From NCBI RefSeq assembly GCF_900103125.1, contig NZ_FNJV01000003.1, positions 1 to 64,000 of the forward strand: 64,000 bases of DNA, written 5' to 3'. The notes under the pieces are model-generated. The model made no database searches. It was not told the origin of the DNA and saw nothing but the letters and a program-made list of their open reading frames with translations. Each line of letters starts with the position of its first letter. Position 1 is the first letter of the stretch. Shown one piece after another: positions 1 through 7,413 of this stretch. Source of the DNA: Mucilaginibacter sp. OK268. Lineage in GTDB: Bacteria; Bacteroidota; Bacteroidia; Sphingobacteriales; Sphingobacteriaceae. Both the position numbers and the translations under genes were made by a program.

Positions 1-183
1 TATGATTCATCCAACTGTATGGTGAATGTACCTGGCGAGAAACTGGTAATACTGCAGGGCTTGCATGATTTTATCGTGGTAGAATCCAACAACACCCTGC
101 TGATCTGTCCGCGAGATCAGGAACAGAATGTAAAACAGGTGGTGGCTGATGTAAAAGCCAAATTTGGTACTAAGTATATTTAG
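1..183 (+). CDS. Mannose-1-phosphate guanylyltransferase, C-terminal end (partial)
   Basis: Only the last 60 codons are in the window; the reading frame is open from base 1 to the TAG at 181-183. The tail reads through NVPGEKLVILQGL, then FIVVESNNTLLICPRD, then a short helix ending in KFGTKYI. This is the usual end of GDP-mannose pyrophosphorylases, where the nucleotidyltransferase domain closes with a beta segment naming the sugar-nucleotide product site. The family makes GDP-mannose from GTP and mannose-1-phosphate in the cytoplasm for polysaccharide synthesis. The identification rests on a short fragment, so a related sugar-phosphate nucleotidyltransferase remains possible. Confidence 0.75.
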   Translation, partial: YDSSNCMVNVPGEKLVILQGLHDFIVVESNNTLLICPRDQEQNVKQVVADVKAKFGTKYI

Positions 184-262
184 GTTGGTAAGGGGTTGAT
201 TGAGTTAATTAGGTGAGTGGTTAAATATATCTAATTCAACTCAATCAACCACTCACTTAATC
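184..262. repeat. Word-type palindromic repeat, GTTGATT/GAGTGG family
   Basis: The gap between the convergent genes holds two arms built from the words GGTTGATTGAGT and GTGAGTGG, with their complements CAACTCAATCAACC and CACTCACTTAATCAAC on the right. The arms are permuted rather than simply mirrored. The same family recurs at 36160-36238. Confidence 0.75.
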
Positions 263-264
263 AA

Positions 265-1032
265 CTATTTGACCGCAACACGTTGCCTTATCGCCTCATA
301 CAATATCACCCCGGTTGATACAGATACGTTTAATGATTCGATCTCACCAAACATAGGGATCTTGGCCAGGTGGTCTGCTATACGGATGATCTCGTTGCGG
401 ATACCGTCCTCTTCCGATCCCATAATAATGGCTGTTGGCGCGGTATAGTCTGGAGCGTAAATGTCTTCTTTAGTTTTTTCGGTACAACACACCAGTTGTA
501 AGCCTGATTCCTGCAAAAATTTTACGGTTTGCATAAAATTATCATGACGGCAAACCGGTATCTTATACAAAGCCCCTGCAGATGTTTTAATAGCATCAGG
601 GTTTATTTGGGCCGAGCCTTTAGCTGGGATAACAATAGCGTGTACACCGGCGCATTCGGCGGTACGGGCAATAGCACCCATGTTACGCACATCGGTAATA
701 GAATCTAAAACAAGTACCAGCGGCACCTCTCCTTTTTCAAATACTTCAGGAATAATGTTTTCGATTTTTTGGTAAGTTATTGGCGAAATAAAGGCTACTG
801 CGCCTTGGTGGTTTTTAGCGGTAAGACGGTTAAGTTTTTCAACCGGTACCTGCTGTGCCGTAATGTTATATTCTGTAAGTAAAGCCTTTAGCTCGTGAGA
901 TAGACCTCCGGCAGCTCCCCGCTGAATATATAATGCCTCGATTTCTTTACCCGAAGTAATTGCCTCCATGACCGCCCTGATACCAAAAACCATTTGGTTG
1001 CTTTCCCGCTGAGGTCTTGAATTAAATGCCAT
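265..1032 (-). CDS. rlmB: 23S rRNA (guanosine-2'-O-)-methyltransferase RlmB
   Basis: SpoU/TrmH-family methyltransferase of 255 residues that methylates the ribose of G2251 in 23S rRNA using S-adenosylmethionine. The N-terminal part (VFGIRAVMEAI) is the RNA-binding substrate domain. The C-terminal knot carries the family motifs: LDSITDVRNMGAIARTA (motif 1), IIMGSEEDGIR (motif 2) and IPMFGEIESLNVSVSTGVILYEA (motif 3). The frame is open to a TTG at 1056, but an exact -7 promoter box (TACTTTTG on the minus strand, 1054-1061) covers that TTG. I therefore take the ATG at 1032, giving MAFNSRPQ and a leader of about 15 bases. It is monocistronic and convergent with the upstream fragment. Confidence 0.92.
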   Translation of the reverse strand: MAFNSRPQRESNQMVFGIRAVMEAITSGKEIEALYIQRGAAGGLSHELKALLTEYNITAQQVPVEKLNRLTAKNHQGAVAFISPITYQKIENIIPEVFEKGEVPLVLVLDSITDVRNMGAIARTAECAGVHAIVIPAKGSAQINPDAIKTSAGALYKIPVCRHDNFMQTVKFLQESGLQLVCCTEKTKEDIYAPDYTAPTAIIMGSEEDGIRNEIIRIADHLAKIPMFGEIESLNVSVSTGVILYEAIRQRVAVK

Positions 1033-1053
1033 TTGTAATGATCTGTTTTTCTG

Positions 1054-1061
1054 CAAAAGTA
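1054..1061 (-). promoter_or_regulatory. Bacteroidota -7 promoter box for rlmB
   Basis: TACTTTTG on the minus strand matches the TAnnTTTG consensus exactly and ends 21 bases before the chosen ATG at 1032. No clear -33 TTTG was found. Confidence 0.65.
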
Positions 1062-1151
1062 GCTATATTAATTGATTAAGCACTTATTGAACTGATAACC
1101 CTTTTTGGTTTTTTAAAAACTTAGGTAGATAATAGTTAACATTATAAAACT

Positions 1152-1294
1152 TTATTAACATAGGTTTAAATGTTTGTAAATCAGGGTAACTAATATTTTA
1201 TTAGTAAGTTATCAACATAGGTGTGTTTATTAAAAAGCTTAAAATTATAACGCTGGATATGATTGTTTTAAAATCTCGATACACTATGTTGATT
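1152..1294. promoter_or_regulatory. DnaA-box-like repeated sites upstream of dnaB
   Basis: TTATTAACATAGGT (1152-1165) and TTATCAACATAGGT (1209-1222) are direct 14-base repeats with one mismatch. An inverted relative, AATCAACATAGTGT, reads on the minus strand at 1281-1294. The core TTATCAACA differs by one base from the E. coli DnaA box TTATCCACA. Position in front of the replicative helicase gene suggests, but does not prove, DnaA-linked control. Confidence 0.45.
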
Positions 1295-1325
1295 GAAATG
1301 TAGCTCTGCAAAAGTATTTTTTGTA

Positions 1326-1333
1326 TATTTTTG
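1326..1333 (+). promoter_or_regulatory. -7 promoter box for dnaB
   Basis: TATTTTTG is an exact TAnnTTTG match. The dnaB ATG at 1341 is only 7 bases downstream, so the transcript would start at or next to the start codon. Confidence 0.65.
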
Positions 1334-1340
1334 TCGCCTT

Positions 1341-2906
1341 ATGAATTTTGAGAACGATAACCTGCAGAACAAGCCGAACACCAACGACCGCCGGAGCCGA
1401 ATCACTACCCCGACACCGTATAGCGGGCTGGGGAAACTTCCGCCACAGGCAACCGACCTGGAAGAGGCTGTTTTAGGGGCATTGATGTTGGAAAAAGACG
1501 CCCTGTCATCAGTTATCGATATTCTAAACCCCGAAGTTTTTTATCGCGACAATCACCAGAAAATATTTTCGGCTATAAAACAGCTGTTTGAGAAATCTTC
1601 TCCGGTGGATATCCTTACTGTTACTGCCGAGTTACGTAAACTGGGCGAACTGGAAATGATCGGTGGCGCTTATTACATTACGGAGTTAACCAGTCGTGTT
1701 GCCTCGGCAGCAAATATTGAATTCCACGCCCGTATCATCATTCAAAAATATATCCAGCGCGAATTGATCCGTATATCTACAGATGTTATTCAAAGTGCTT
1801 ATGAGGATACGTCGGACGTACTGGACCTGTTAGACAGGGCCGAGAAAAACCTTTTTGAAATTGCACAGAATAACCTGCGCCGTGATGCCCGTAAAATGGA
1901 CGACCTGGTGCATGAGGCTTTAAGAGATATAGAAGCGCTCAAGGATAAAAAAGATGGTCTTACCGGTGTGGCCTCAGGCTTTACCGCACTTGACCGGATG
2001 ACTTCGGGTTGGCAAAAATCCGATCTGGTTATTATAGCTGCCCGTCCAGCGATGGGTAAAACAGCCTTCGTATTGAGTTGCGCCCGTAATGCCGCTGTTG
2101 ATTTTGATAAACCGGTAGTAGTTTTCTCACTCGAGATGTCCTCAGTTCAGTTAGTTAATCGTCTAATATCCGGAGAAACCGAAATTGAACAGGAAAAGAT
2201 CCGTAAAGGAACTTTGGAAGAATGGGAATGGCAACAGATTCACTCCAAGATCGGTCGCCTGGAACAAGCTACGCTAATTATTGATGATACCCCGGCGCTT
2301 AACATATTTGAGTTCAGGGCCAAATGCCGCCGTTTAAAGTCGCAGCATGATATTCAGTTGATCATTATTGACTACTTACAGTTGATGCATGGTAAAGGCG
2401 AAGGTAAGGCGGGCGGAGGTAACCGTGAGCAGGAAATTGGTAGTATATCAAGGGCCCTAAAATCAGTAGCAAAAGAATTGAACGTACCAGTGATCGCCCT
2501 ATCGCAATTGAGCCGTGCGGTTGAAACCAGGCCGGGTAACTCCAAAAGGCCAATGCTTTCGGATTTGCGTGAGTCGGGCTCTATTGAGCAGGATGCGGAT
2601 ATGGTACTATTCTTATACCGTCCTGAATACTACGGTTTAACAGAAGATGAAGATGGCAACCCAACCAATAATGTGGGTGAAGTAATTATAGCCAAACACC
2701 GTAACGGTGAAACCGGCACAGTACGACTGAAATTTGTGGGTAAATACGTGAAATTTGCCAACCTGGAAGAAAGTATGGACGGCTTCCCTCCTGCTGCTGG
2801 TAGCGCATTCTCAGGCCTGGCGCCCTCACAGGATTTTGAAAAGCAAAGTAACTTTATTATCCGCCCATCACGGATGGATGATATTGATGATGAGCCACCA
2901 TTCTAG
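1341..2906 (+). CDS. dnaB: Replicative DNA helicase DnaB
   Basis: Hexameric 5'-3' helicase that opens the replication fork in the cytoplasm; 521 residues, normal for Bacteroidota. The N-terminal DnaB domain starts near ATDLEEAVLGALM (about residues 37-49) and a helical linker follows. The RecA-like ATPase domain has Walker A ARPAMGKTA (about 234-242), Walker B LIIIDYLQLM and the arginine-rich RESGSIEQDADMVLFLYRPEYY region. The frame is open back to 1293, but the ATG at 1341 (MNFENDNLQ) fits the family and lies just after a -7 box, so I choose it. There is no intein. The TAG stop is the first three bases of an intergenic repeat shared with the convergent transporter gene. Confidence 0.95.
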   Translation: MNFENDNLQNKPNTNDRRSRITTPTPYSGLGKLPPQATDLEEAVLGALMLEKDALSSVIDILNPEVFYRDNHQKIFSAIKQLFEKSSPVDILTVTAELRKLGELEMIGGAYYITELTSRVASAANIEFHARIIIQKYIQRELIRISTDVIQSAYEDTSDVLDLLDRAEKNLFEIAQNNLRRDARKMDDLVHEALRDIEALKDKKDGLTGVASGFTALDRMTSGWQKSDLVIIAARPAMGKTAFVLSCARNAAVDFDKPVVVFSLEMSSVQLVNRLISGETEIEQEKIRKGTLEEWEWQQIHSKIGRLEQATLIIDDTPALNIFEFRAKCRRLKSQHDIQLIIIDYLQLMHGKGEGKAGGGNREQEIGSISRALKSVAKELNVPVIALSQLSRAVETRPGNSKRPMLSDLRESGSIEQDADMVLFLYRPEYYGLTEDEDGNPTNNVGEVIIAKHRNGETGTVRLKFVGKYVKFANLEESMDGFPPAAGSAFSGLAPSQDFEKQSNFIIRPSRMDDIDDEPPF

Positions 2907-2936
2907 CCCCCTACCCCTTTGAAGAGGGAGCTTTTT
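2904..2936 (+). repeat. CCCCCTAACCCC-type intergenic repeat, left copy
   Basis: The copy begins TAGCCCCCTA, continues CCCC-TTTGAAGAGGGAGC and ends in a T-run. The dnaB stop codon is its first TAG. A second copy in opposite orientation lies at 3022-3051. This is a familiar intergenic repeat type in Bacteroidota genomes. Confidence 0.8.
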
Positions 2937-2962
2937 GATTTGCAATTTACAGATATTAAAAT

Positions 2963-2998
2963 AATAAAGCCCGGCTCTGAAAGGAACCGGGCTTTATT
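2963..2998. terminator. Bidirectional intrinsic terminator
   Basis: AATAAAGCCCGG (2963-2974) pairs with CCGGGCTTTATT (2987-2998), a perfect 12-bp stem with a 12-base loop, between two convergent genes. The A/T-rich stem ends give short U-runs on both strands. Confidence 0.75.
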
Positions 2999-3021
2999 GT
3001 TATCCAAAATAAGATTTTCAA

Positions 3022-3051
3022 AAGTTCCCCCTTCAGGGGGTTAGGGGGCTA
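3022..3051 (-). repeat. CCCCCTAACCCC-type intergenic repeat, right copy
   Basis: On the minus strand it reads TAGCCCCCTAACCCCC, TGAAGGGGGAAC, TTTT. The stop codon of the chromate-type transporter (TAG at 3051-3049) is its first three bases, mirroring the arrangement at dnaB. Confidence 0.8.
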
Positions 3052-4248
3052 AAAGAATATTCCCAGCAGCACCCCGATGATGATAATTACCGGGGTTTTG
3101 ATTTTGGTGAAGTGCAGCAGTAAAAAAGTGCCTGCCATTAGTCCGTAAGCTATCCAGTTACCGCCAAAGGGCCGTACCAGTAAAATAAAGGCCGTGGCCA
3201 TAAAACCTACCGCTACTGCGTTAATACCACTTAGTGAGTTTTTAATACGGGTTATTTTTTTCAGGTCTTCCCAAAACGGCACAATAAATAGTATGAGTAT
3301 CAAGCCGGGTGTATTTACCCCTATAACCGCTACAATACTGCCGATGATCTGTCCGCCAATGCCATATCCTTTGTTACCTAAGGTGATACCTCCCAAAAAT
3401 GAGGTAAAGGAGAACGTTGGCCCAGGGAGTGCTTGTTGTAGGGCATAACCAGAAAGGAACTCTGAATTGCTGAGATAATGCTTAACCTCTACAAACTCGG
3501 TATACATCAGGGGCACCATTACCTGCCCGCCGCCAAATATCAGTATACCGTTACGGTAAAAGTTCTCAAATAAACGAATAGGCAAGCTAAATGGTGAGGT
3601 TTGATTAATAATGGCACCCAGAGCAGCAAAGAATAACAAGATACCAATAAAATAAGCCACTTTATTAGGGTTTACATTGGAGTATAGCTTAACACGTAAC
3701 TCGTTTTCCTGTGGCTGCGTTTCCATAGCTGAAGATATGATACCACCCAATAAAACCAATAATGGAAACGCATAGGCGTTTTGCAGAATAAGTGTGGCAA
3801 TGAAAGATGCGATGGCAAGCATTGTACTTACCCGGGTTTTTAGGAACCGGTTCGCAAAACTGTAGGTTGCATAAGCCACAATACCTACAGCCATGGGTTG
3901 TATATAAGTAATGATGTGGGTAAACTGGGCACGATTAGCAAACATTTTATAGCTGATAGCAGCCATAGCCATGATGGCGGCCGAAGGTAATATCCATATC
4001 AAGAAAGTAATAAGAGCCAGCCTCAGCCCTCCTACTTTCCAGGCTATACCCACCAGGGTTTGGGTTGACGATGGCCCGGGCAAAACTTGCGATAGCGCAT
4101 TAAGCTCCATCAGTTCGTCCTCGGTAATATAGTGTCGCTTTTCAACAAATTCGCGCAATAACACGGCTATATGTGCCTGCGGGCCGCCAAAAGCCGTAAA
4201 CGTATAGATCAATACATCGCGAAGAAATAGAAGGTGCCGTTTTTTCAT
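3049..4248 (-). CDS. chrA: ChrA-family chromate transporter
   Basis: Inner-membrane protein of 399 residues with the two homologous halves of long-chain CHR proteins. Half one has TFTAFGGPQAHI near residue 18 and the LPGPSSTQ motif near residue 57. Half two has LIFGGGQVMVPL and the matching ALPGPTFSF. About ten hydrophobic segments are visible. Characterised members export chromate, driven by the membrane potential; many relatives have no tested substrate, so the function is by family. It is monocistronic, convergent with dnaB, and its promoter region is the palindromic repeat at 4249-4342. Confidence 0.88.
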   Translation of the reverse strand: MKKRHLLFLRDVLIYTFTAFGGPQAHIAVLLREFVEKRHYITEDELMELNALSQVLPGPSSTQTLVGIAWKVGGLRLALITFLIWILPSAAIMAMAAISYKMFANRAQFTHIITYIQPMAVGIVAYATYSFANRFLKTRVSTMLAIASFIATLILQNAYAFPLLVLLGGIISSAMETQPQENELRVKLYSNVNPNKVAYFIGILLFFAALGAIINQTSPFSLPIRLFENFYRNGILIFGGGQVMVPLMYTEFVEVKHYLSNSEFLSGYALQQALPGPTFSFTSFLGGITLGNKGYGIGGQIIGSIVAVIGVNTPGLILILFIVPFWEDLKKITRIKNSLSGINAVAVGFMATAFILLVRPFGGNWIAYGLMAGTFLLLHFTKIKTPVIIIIGVLLGIFF

Positions 4249-4342
4249 TAATTAGTTCATAGTTGATGGTTCATTGTTCATAGTGAAAAGTAAATGATAT
4301 AATGCTAAAACCAAGAACTATCAACTATGATCTATGAACTAT
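4249..4342. repeat. Word-type palindrome, AACTATGAACTATCAAC family
   Basis: The left arm is AGTTCATAGTTGATGG, TTCATTGTTCATAGT. The right arm is AACTATCAACTATGATC, TATGAACTATTTAA. The words are the same 7-8-mers in complementary orientation. It fills the gap between two minus-strand genes and abuts the TPR gene stop. Confidence 0.8.
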
Positions 4343-4684
4343 TTAATAGTCATCATCGTCTTCTTCTATGCCTTTGGCCTGCCGGTAAACGGCTTGCAAT
4401 TCCGAAAACGCATGATTGTCGCGCTTCTGTTTGGCTATGGTCATGCCGTTTTCGTAGGTGGTTATGGCATCCGGTTTACGGTTCAATGCCTCATATAATT
4501 TACCTAAATGATAATAAGTGCCCACATAACCAGGATGATTTGTCACCAGGTCTTCATAATAAGTTAATGCCTTATCTGCCTGATTCAGACGTAGATATTC
4601 GGTAGCGAGGGCGTATTTTAAAAATTCGTCCTCCGGTTCATTCTTTATAAATTCTAATAGCTTATCCAATCTGCTCAACTCCAT
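4343..4684 (-). CDS. Small tetratricopeptide-repeat protein
   Basis: Cytoplasmic protein of 113 residues without signal peptide or membrane segment. It has about three TPR-like helix pairs; the clearest are EDEFLKYALATEYLRLNQADKALTYY read in two parts and GTYYHLGKLYEALNRKPDAITTYENG. It ends in an acidic EEDDDDY tail. TPR proteins act as protein-binding scaffolds; no partner can be named. It is divergent from etfB with 45 bases between the starts, and lies upstream of the chromate-type transporter across a repeat. Confidence 0.8.
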   Translation of the reverse strand: MELSRLDKLLEFIKNEPEDEFLKYALATEYLRLNQADKALTYYEDLVTNHPGYVGTYYHLGKLYEALNRKPDAITTYENGMTIAKQKRDNHAFSELQAVYRQAKGIEEDDDDY

Positions 4685-4706
4685 TTTAAACTCTATCTTT
4701 TTTAAT

Positions 4707-4714
4707 TAAATTTG
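4707..4714 (+). promoter_or_regulatory. -7 promoter box for etfB
   Basis: TAAATTTG is an exact TAnnTTTG match, 15 bases before the etfB ATG at 4730. Confidence 0.65.
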
Positions 4715-4729
4715 CAAAAACCTATTGAT

Positions 4730-5467
4730 ATGAAGATCTTGGTATGTGTAAGTAATGTTCCTGATACCACCACAAAAATAACCTTTACTGATAATAACAC
4801 CCAATTTAATACAAATGGTGTTCAATTTATATTAAACCCTTATGATGAGATAGCGCTTTCACGTGCTATTGAGTTAACTGATGGCGGTAAAGGGTCTGTA
4901 ACGGTTATCAATGTTGGTGAAGTAAATACAGAGGCCACAATCCGCAAAGCGCTGGCCATTGGCGCTACAGACGCGGTGCGTGTAAACACCAAACCTCACG
5001 ATGCCTGGTATGTAGCTTACCAAATAGCCGAGTATGTGAAAGCCAATCCATTCGACCTTATTTTAACCGGCCGCGAATCTATTGACTACAATGGATCAAA
5101 AGTAGCAGGTATGTTGGGCGAACTACTCGATCTACCCTCAGTATCCATTATTAAAAAGCTCGATGCGGCCGATAAAGAGGCTACCGTTGAACGGGAGATT
5201 GAAGGCGGCAAAGAGATCCTGACCATTCCCTACCCCTTTGTGGCTGGTACTGCAGAAGGTGTGGCTGAGCCTAAAATACCTAATATGCGCGGTATTATGT
5301 CGGCCCGTACCAAACCACTGGCTGTTATTGAACCGGTTGAAGTAAAAACATATTCGGAAGTGCTTAGCTATGAAACCCTTGCCCCTCGCGGACAAGTGAA
5401 GCTGGTACCTGCTGATGATACCGCCAAACTGGTGGAGCTTTTGCACACCGAAGCGCGTGTTATTTAA
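4730..5467 (+). CDS. etfB: Electron transfer flavoprotein subunit beta
   Basis: FixA/EtfB family, 245 residues. Together with EtfA it forms the soluble FAD/AMP heterodimer that carries electrons from acyl-CoA dehydrogenases to the quinone pool. Visible motifs are the start MKILVCVSNVPDTTTKI, LNPYDEIALSRAIEL, the AMP-site region LTGRESIDYNGSKVAGMLGELL and the family segment EPKIPNMRGIM. The frame continues upstream to 4712, but MKILVCV is the family start and follows a -7 box. The etfA gene follows after 162 bases filled by a palindromic repeat, so the two subunits may be co-transcribed through it. Confidence 0.93.
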   Translation: MKILVCVSNVPDTTTKITFTDNNTQFNTNGVQFILNPYDEIALSRAIELTDGGKGSVTVINVGEVNTEATIRKALAIGATDAVRVNTKPHDAWYVAYQIAEYVKANPFDLILTGRESIDYNGSKVAGMLGELLDLPSVSIIKKLDAADKEATVEREIEGGKEILTIPYPFVAGTAEGVAEPKIPNMRGIMSARTKPLAVIEPVEVKTYSEVLSYETLAPRGQVKLVPADDTAKLVELLHTEARVI

Positions 5468-5479
5468 TTAATTCAAACA

Positions 5480-5613
5480 GAGAATCTAGAGGCGAGAATC
5501 AAGAATTAAGACCGGAAAAATGCAAAAGATGAGAAAGTTTAAAAATATAGTTAAATATAACAAGGTTTTTTTTCTTGATTCTTGGTTCTTGACTCCTGAT
5601 TCTGATAACTCAT
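5480..5613. repeat. Word-type palindrome, AATCAAGAA/TTCTTGATT family
   Basis: The left arm has GAGAATCTAGAGGC, GAGAATCAAGAATTAAG. The right arm has TTCTTGATTCTTGG and TTCTTGACTCCTGATTCT. The same family recurs at 13036-13137. It sits between etfB and etfA. Confidence 0.8.
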
Positions 5614-5629
5614 AACCTATTTCAAATAT

Positions 5630-6607
5630 ATGTCAGTTTTAATATATGCGGAAAATGCCGGCGGTAAATTCAAAAAGTCAATTTTTGAAGCAGTTACCTA
5701 TGCCCGTGCCATTGCCGATCAAAATAACACCAACCTGGTTGCCATTTCCATCGGCGATGTTAGCAAAGATGAATTGGCTGCTTTAGGTAAATACGGCGCC
5801 GAAAAAGTGCTGAACGTATCTGGCGATAAACTCAAGAATTTTGTGAACCAGGCTTATGCCTCTATCATTGCCGAAGCCGCGAAAAAACAAGATGCCAATA
5901 TTGTGGTATTATCCAATACCTTCTCTGGTCGTGGTTTAGCGCCTAGGTTAGGCATAAAATTACAAGCTGGAGTTGCCGATGGCGCGGTAGCACTGCCAGA
6001 ACAAAATGGTGGTAAATTCACTATCAAGAAAACAGCGTTCTCGGGCAAGGCATTCGCTATTGTGGAGTTAACATCTGCCAACAAGGTTATCGCCCTGGTA
6101 CCCAACTCTTATAAAGTTGTGGAGACCGGTGGAACTGCGCAGGTAGAAGATTTTGCTGCTGAAACCAAAGATTCAGATTTTAAAGCGATGATCAAAGAGA
6201 TCGTTCGTTCTACCGATAAAATATCCCTGCCCGATGCGGAAATTGTTGTTTCTGCCGGTCGTGGCCTCAAAGGCCCCGAAAACTGGGGTATGGTAGAAGA
6301 GCTTGCCGAACTGCTTGGCGCAGCCACAGCGTGCTCAAAACCGGTATCAGACGCCGGGTGGCGCCCGCATAGCGAACACGTTGGTCAGACAGGTATAGCT
6401 GTCAGTCCAAATTTGTATATTGCGATAGGAATTTCAGGTGCAATACAACACCTGGCAGGCATCAGTTCTTCAAAAGTTATTGTGGTCATCAACAAAGATC
6501 CGGAGGCTCCCTTTTTCAAAGTGGCAGATTACGGCATCGTTGGCGACGCATTTGAAGTTGTGCCGCAATTAATAGCAGCCGTTAAAGAATATAAAGCTTC
6601 AGCATAA
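5630..6607 (+). CDS. etfA: Electron transfer flavoprotein subunit alpha
   Basis: FixB/EtfA family, 325 residues, normal length. The N-terminal domain starts SVLIYAENAGGKFKKS. The C-terminal FAD-binding domain shows VVSAGRGLKGPENW, the segment SKPVSDAGWRPHSEHVGQTG and the signature LYIAIGISGAIQHLAGI, followed by VVINKDPEAPFF. It is the partner of the upstream beta subunit. The downstream nuclease-family gene begins 25 bases after its stop, so they may share a transcript. Confidence 0.94.
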   Translation: MSVLIYAENAGGKFKKSIFEAVTYARAIADQNNTNLVAISIGDVSKDELAALGKYGAEKVLNVSGDKLKNFVNQAYASIIAEAAKKQDANIVVLSNTFSGRGLAPRLGIKLQAGVADGAVALPEQNGGKFTIKKTAFSGKAFAIVELTSANKVIALVPNSYKVVETGGTAQVEDFAAETKDSDFKAMIKEIVRSTDKISLPDAEIVVSAGRGLKGPENWGMVEELAELLGAATACSKPVSDAGWRPHSEHVGQTGIAVSPNLYIAIGISGAIQHLAGISSSKVIVVINKDPEAPFFKVADYGIVGDAFEVVPQLIAAVKEYKASA

Positions 6608-6632
6608 ATTATAAGGTGCGATGGGTAATAAC

Positions 6633-7235
6633 ATGAAAAAAATTAAGCTGGATATTGTAGGGTTATCATATAGTCAGACACAATCGGGCGCTTATGCTTT
6701 AGTTTTAGGCGAGGTAAGCGGTCGACGACGGCTCCCTATCATTATCGGCAGCTTTGAAGCGCAGGCCATAGCTATCGAGATAGAGAAAATGACCCCAAGC
6801 CGCCCGCTTACGCATGATCTGTTCAAGAGTTTCGCGCAGGCTTACCAGATCGAAGTGCAGGAGATCATCATTTATAACCTGGTCGACGGTATATTCTACT
6901 CCAAACTCATCTGCAATGATGGTAAACGTACTGTCGAGATCGATGCCCGCACATCTGACGCCATAGCGGTAGCTGTACGGTTTGATTGCCCTATTTTTAC
7001 CTTTGAGTTTATCCTCTCCACCGCAGGTATTGTAATTGAAGGCAACGATTTTGTTTATCTCGAAAATATCAATGAAACCCAGGAAGAAAAATCTGTAGGT
7101 ACAGCGGTAGGCAGCGGATTTGCATCATTAAGTATCGACGAGCTTAAAACCAAGCTACAGGAAGCGCTTGCAGAAGAATCATACGAAAAGGCCGCGAAAA
7201 TCCGCGATGAATTAAACAAGCGTAAGGCATCTTAA
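6633..7235 (+). CDS. Bifunctional nuclease family protein with UVR motif
   Basis: 200 residues. The N-terminal BFN (DUF151) domain runs from MKKIKLDIVGLSYSQ through LPIIIGSFEAQAIAIE, PLTHDLF and RTSDAIAVAVR. The end carries a UvrB/UvrC-type UVR helix pair (LSIDELKTKLQEALAEESYEKAAKIRDEL, read in parts). Plant and archaeal relatives have RNase/DNase activity; bacterial roles are poorly defined, so the function is inferred from family only. An in-frame ATG at 6621 would add MGNN; I prefer MKKIKLDIV as the usual family start. It follows etfA closely. Confidence 0.85.
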   Translation: MKKIKLDIVGLSYSQTQSGAYALVLGEVSGRRRLPIIIGSFEAQAIAIEIEKMTPSRPLTHDLFKSFAQAYQIEVQEIIIYNLVDGIFYSKLICNDGKRTVEIDARTSDAIAVAVRFDCPIFTFEFILSTAGIVIEGNDFVYLENINETQEEKSVGTAVGSGFASLSIDELKTKLQEALAEESYEKAAKIRDELNKRKAS

Positions 7236-7413
7236 GCATAAACACATAAATGCGATGTCAAAACTTATCTGGCAATCGTTTTGTTTTGAAAATCAATTAT
7301 TAGACAAATGTAATTTTAGAAAAACCACGTTTTATAGTTTTTTGATTTACATTAATTTCACTACTTTCCGTTTTTTATTTAACACTGATTTTATTATTTA
7401 AACCAGGCACCGT

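Noticed and set aside
2365..2553. Minus-strand frame inside dnaB
   Set aside because: It mirrors a strongly conserved coding frame and has no promoter or family; a shadow of the real gene, like most antisense frames in the other genes.
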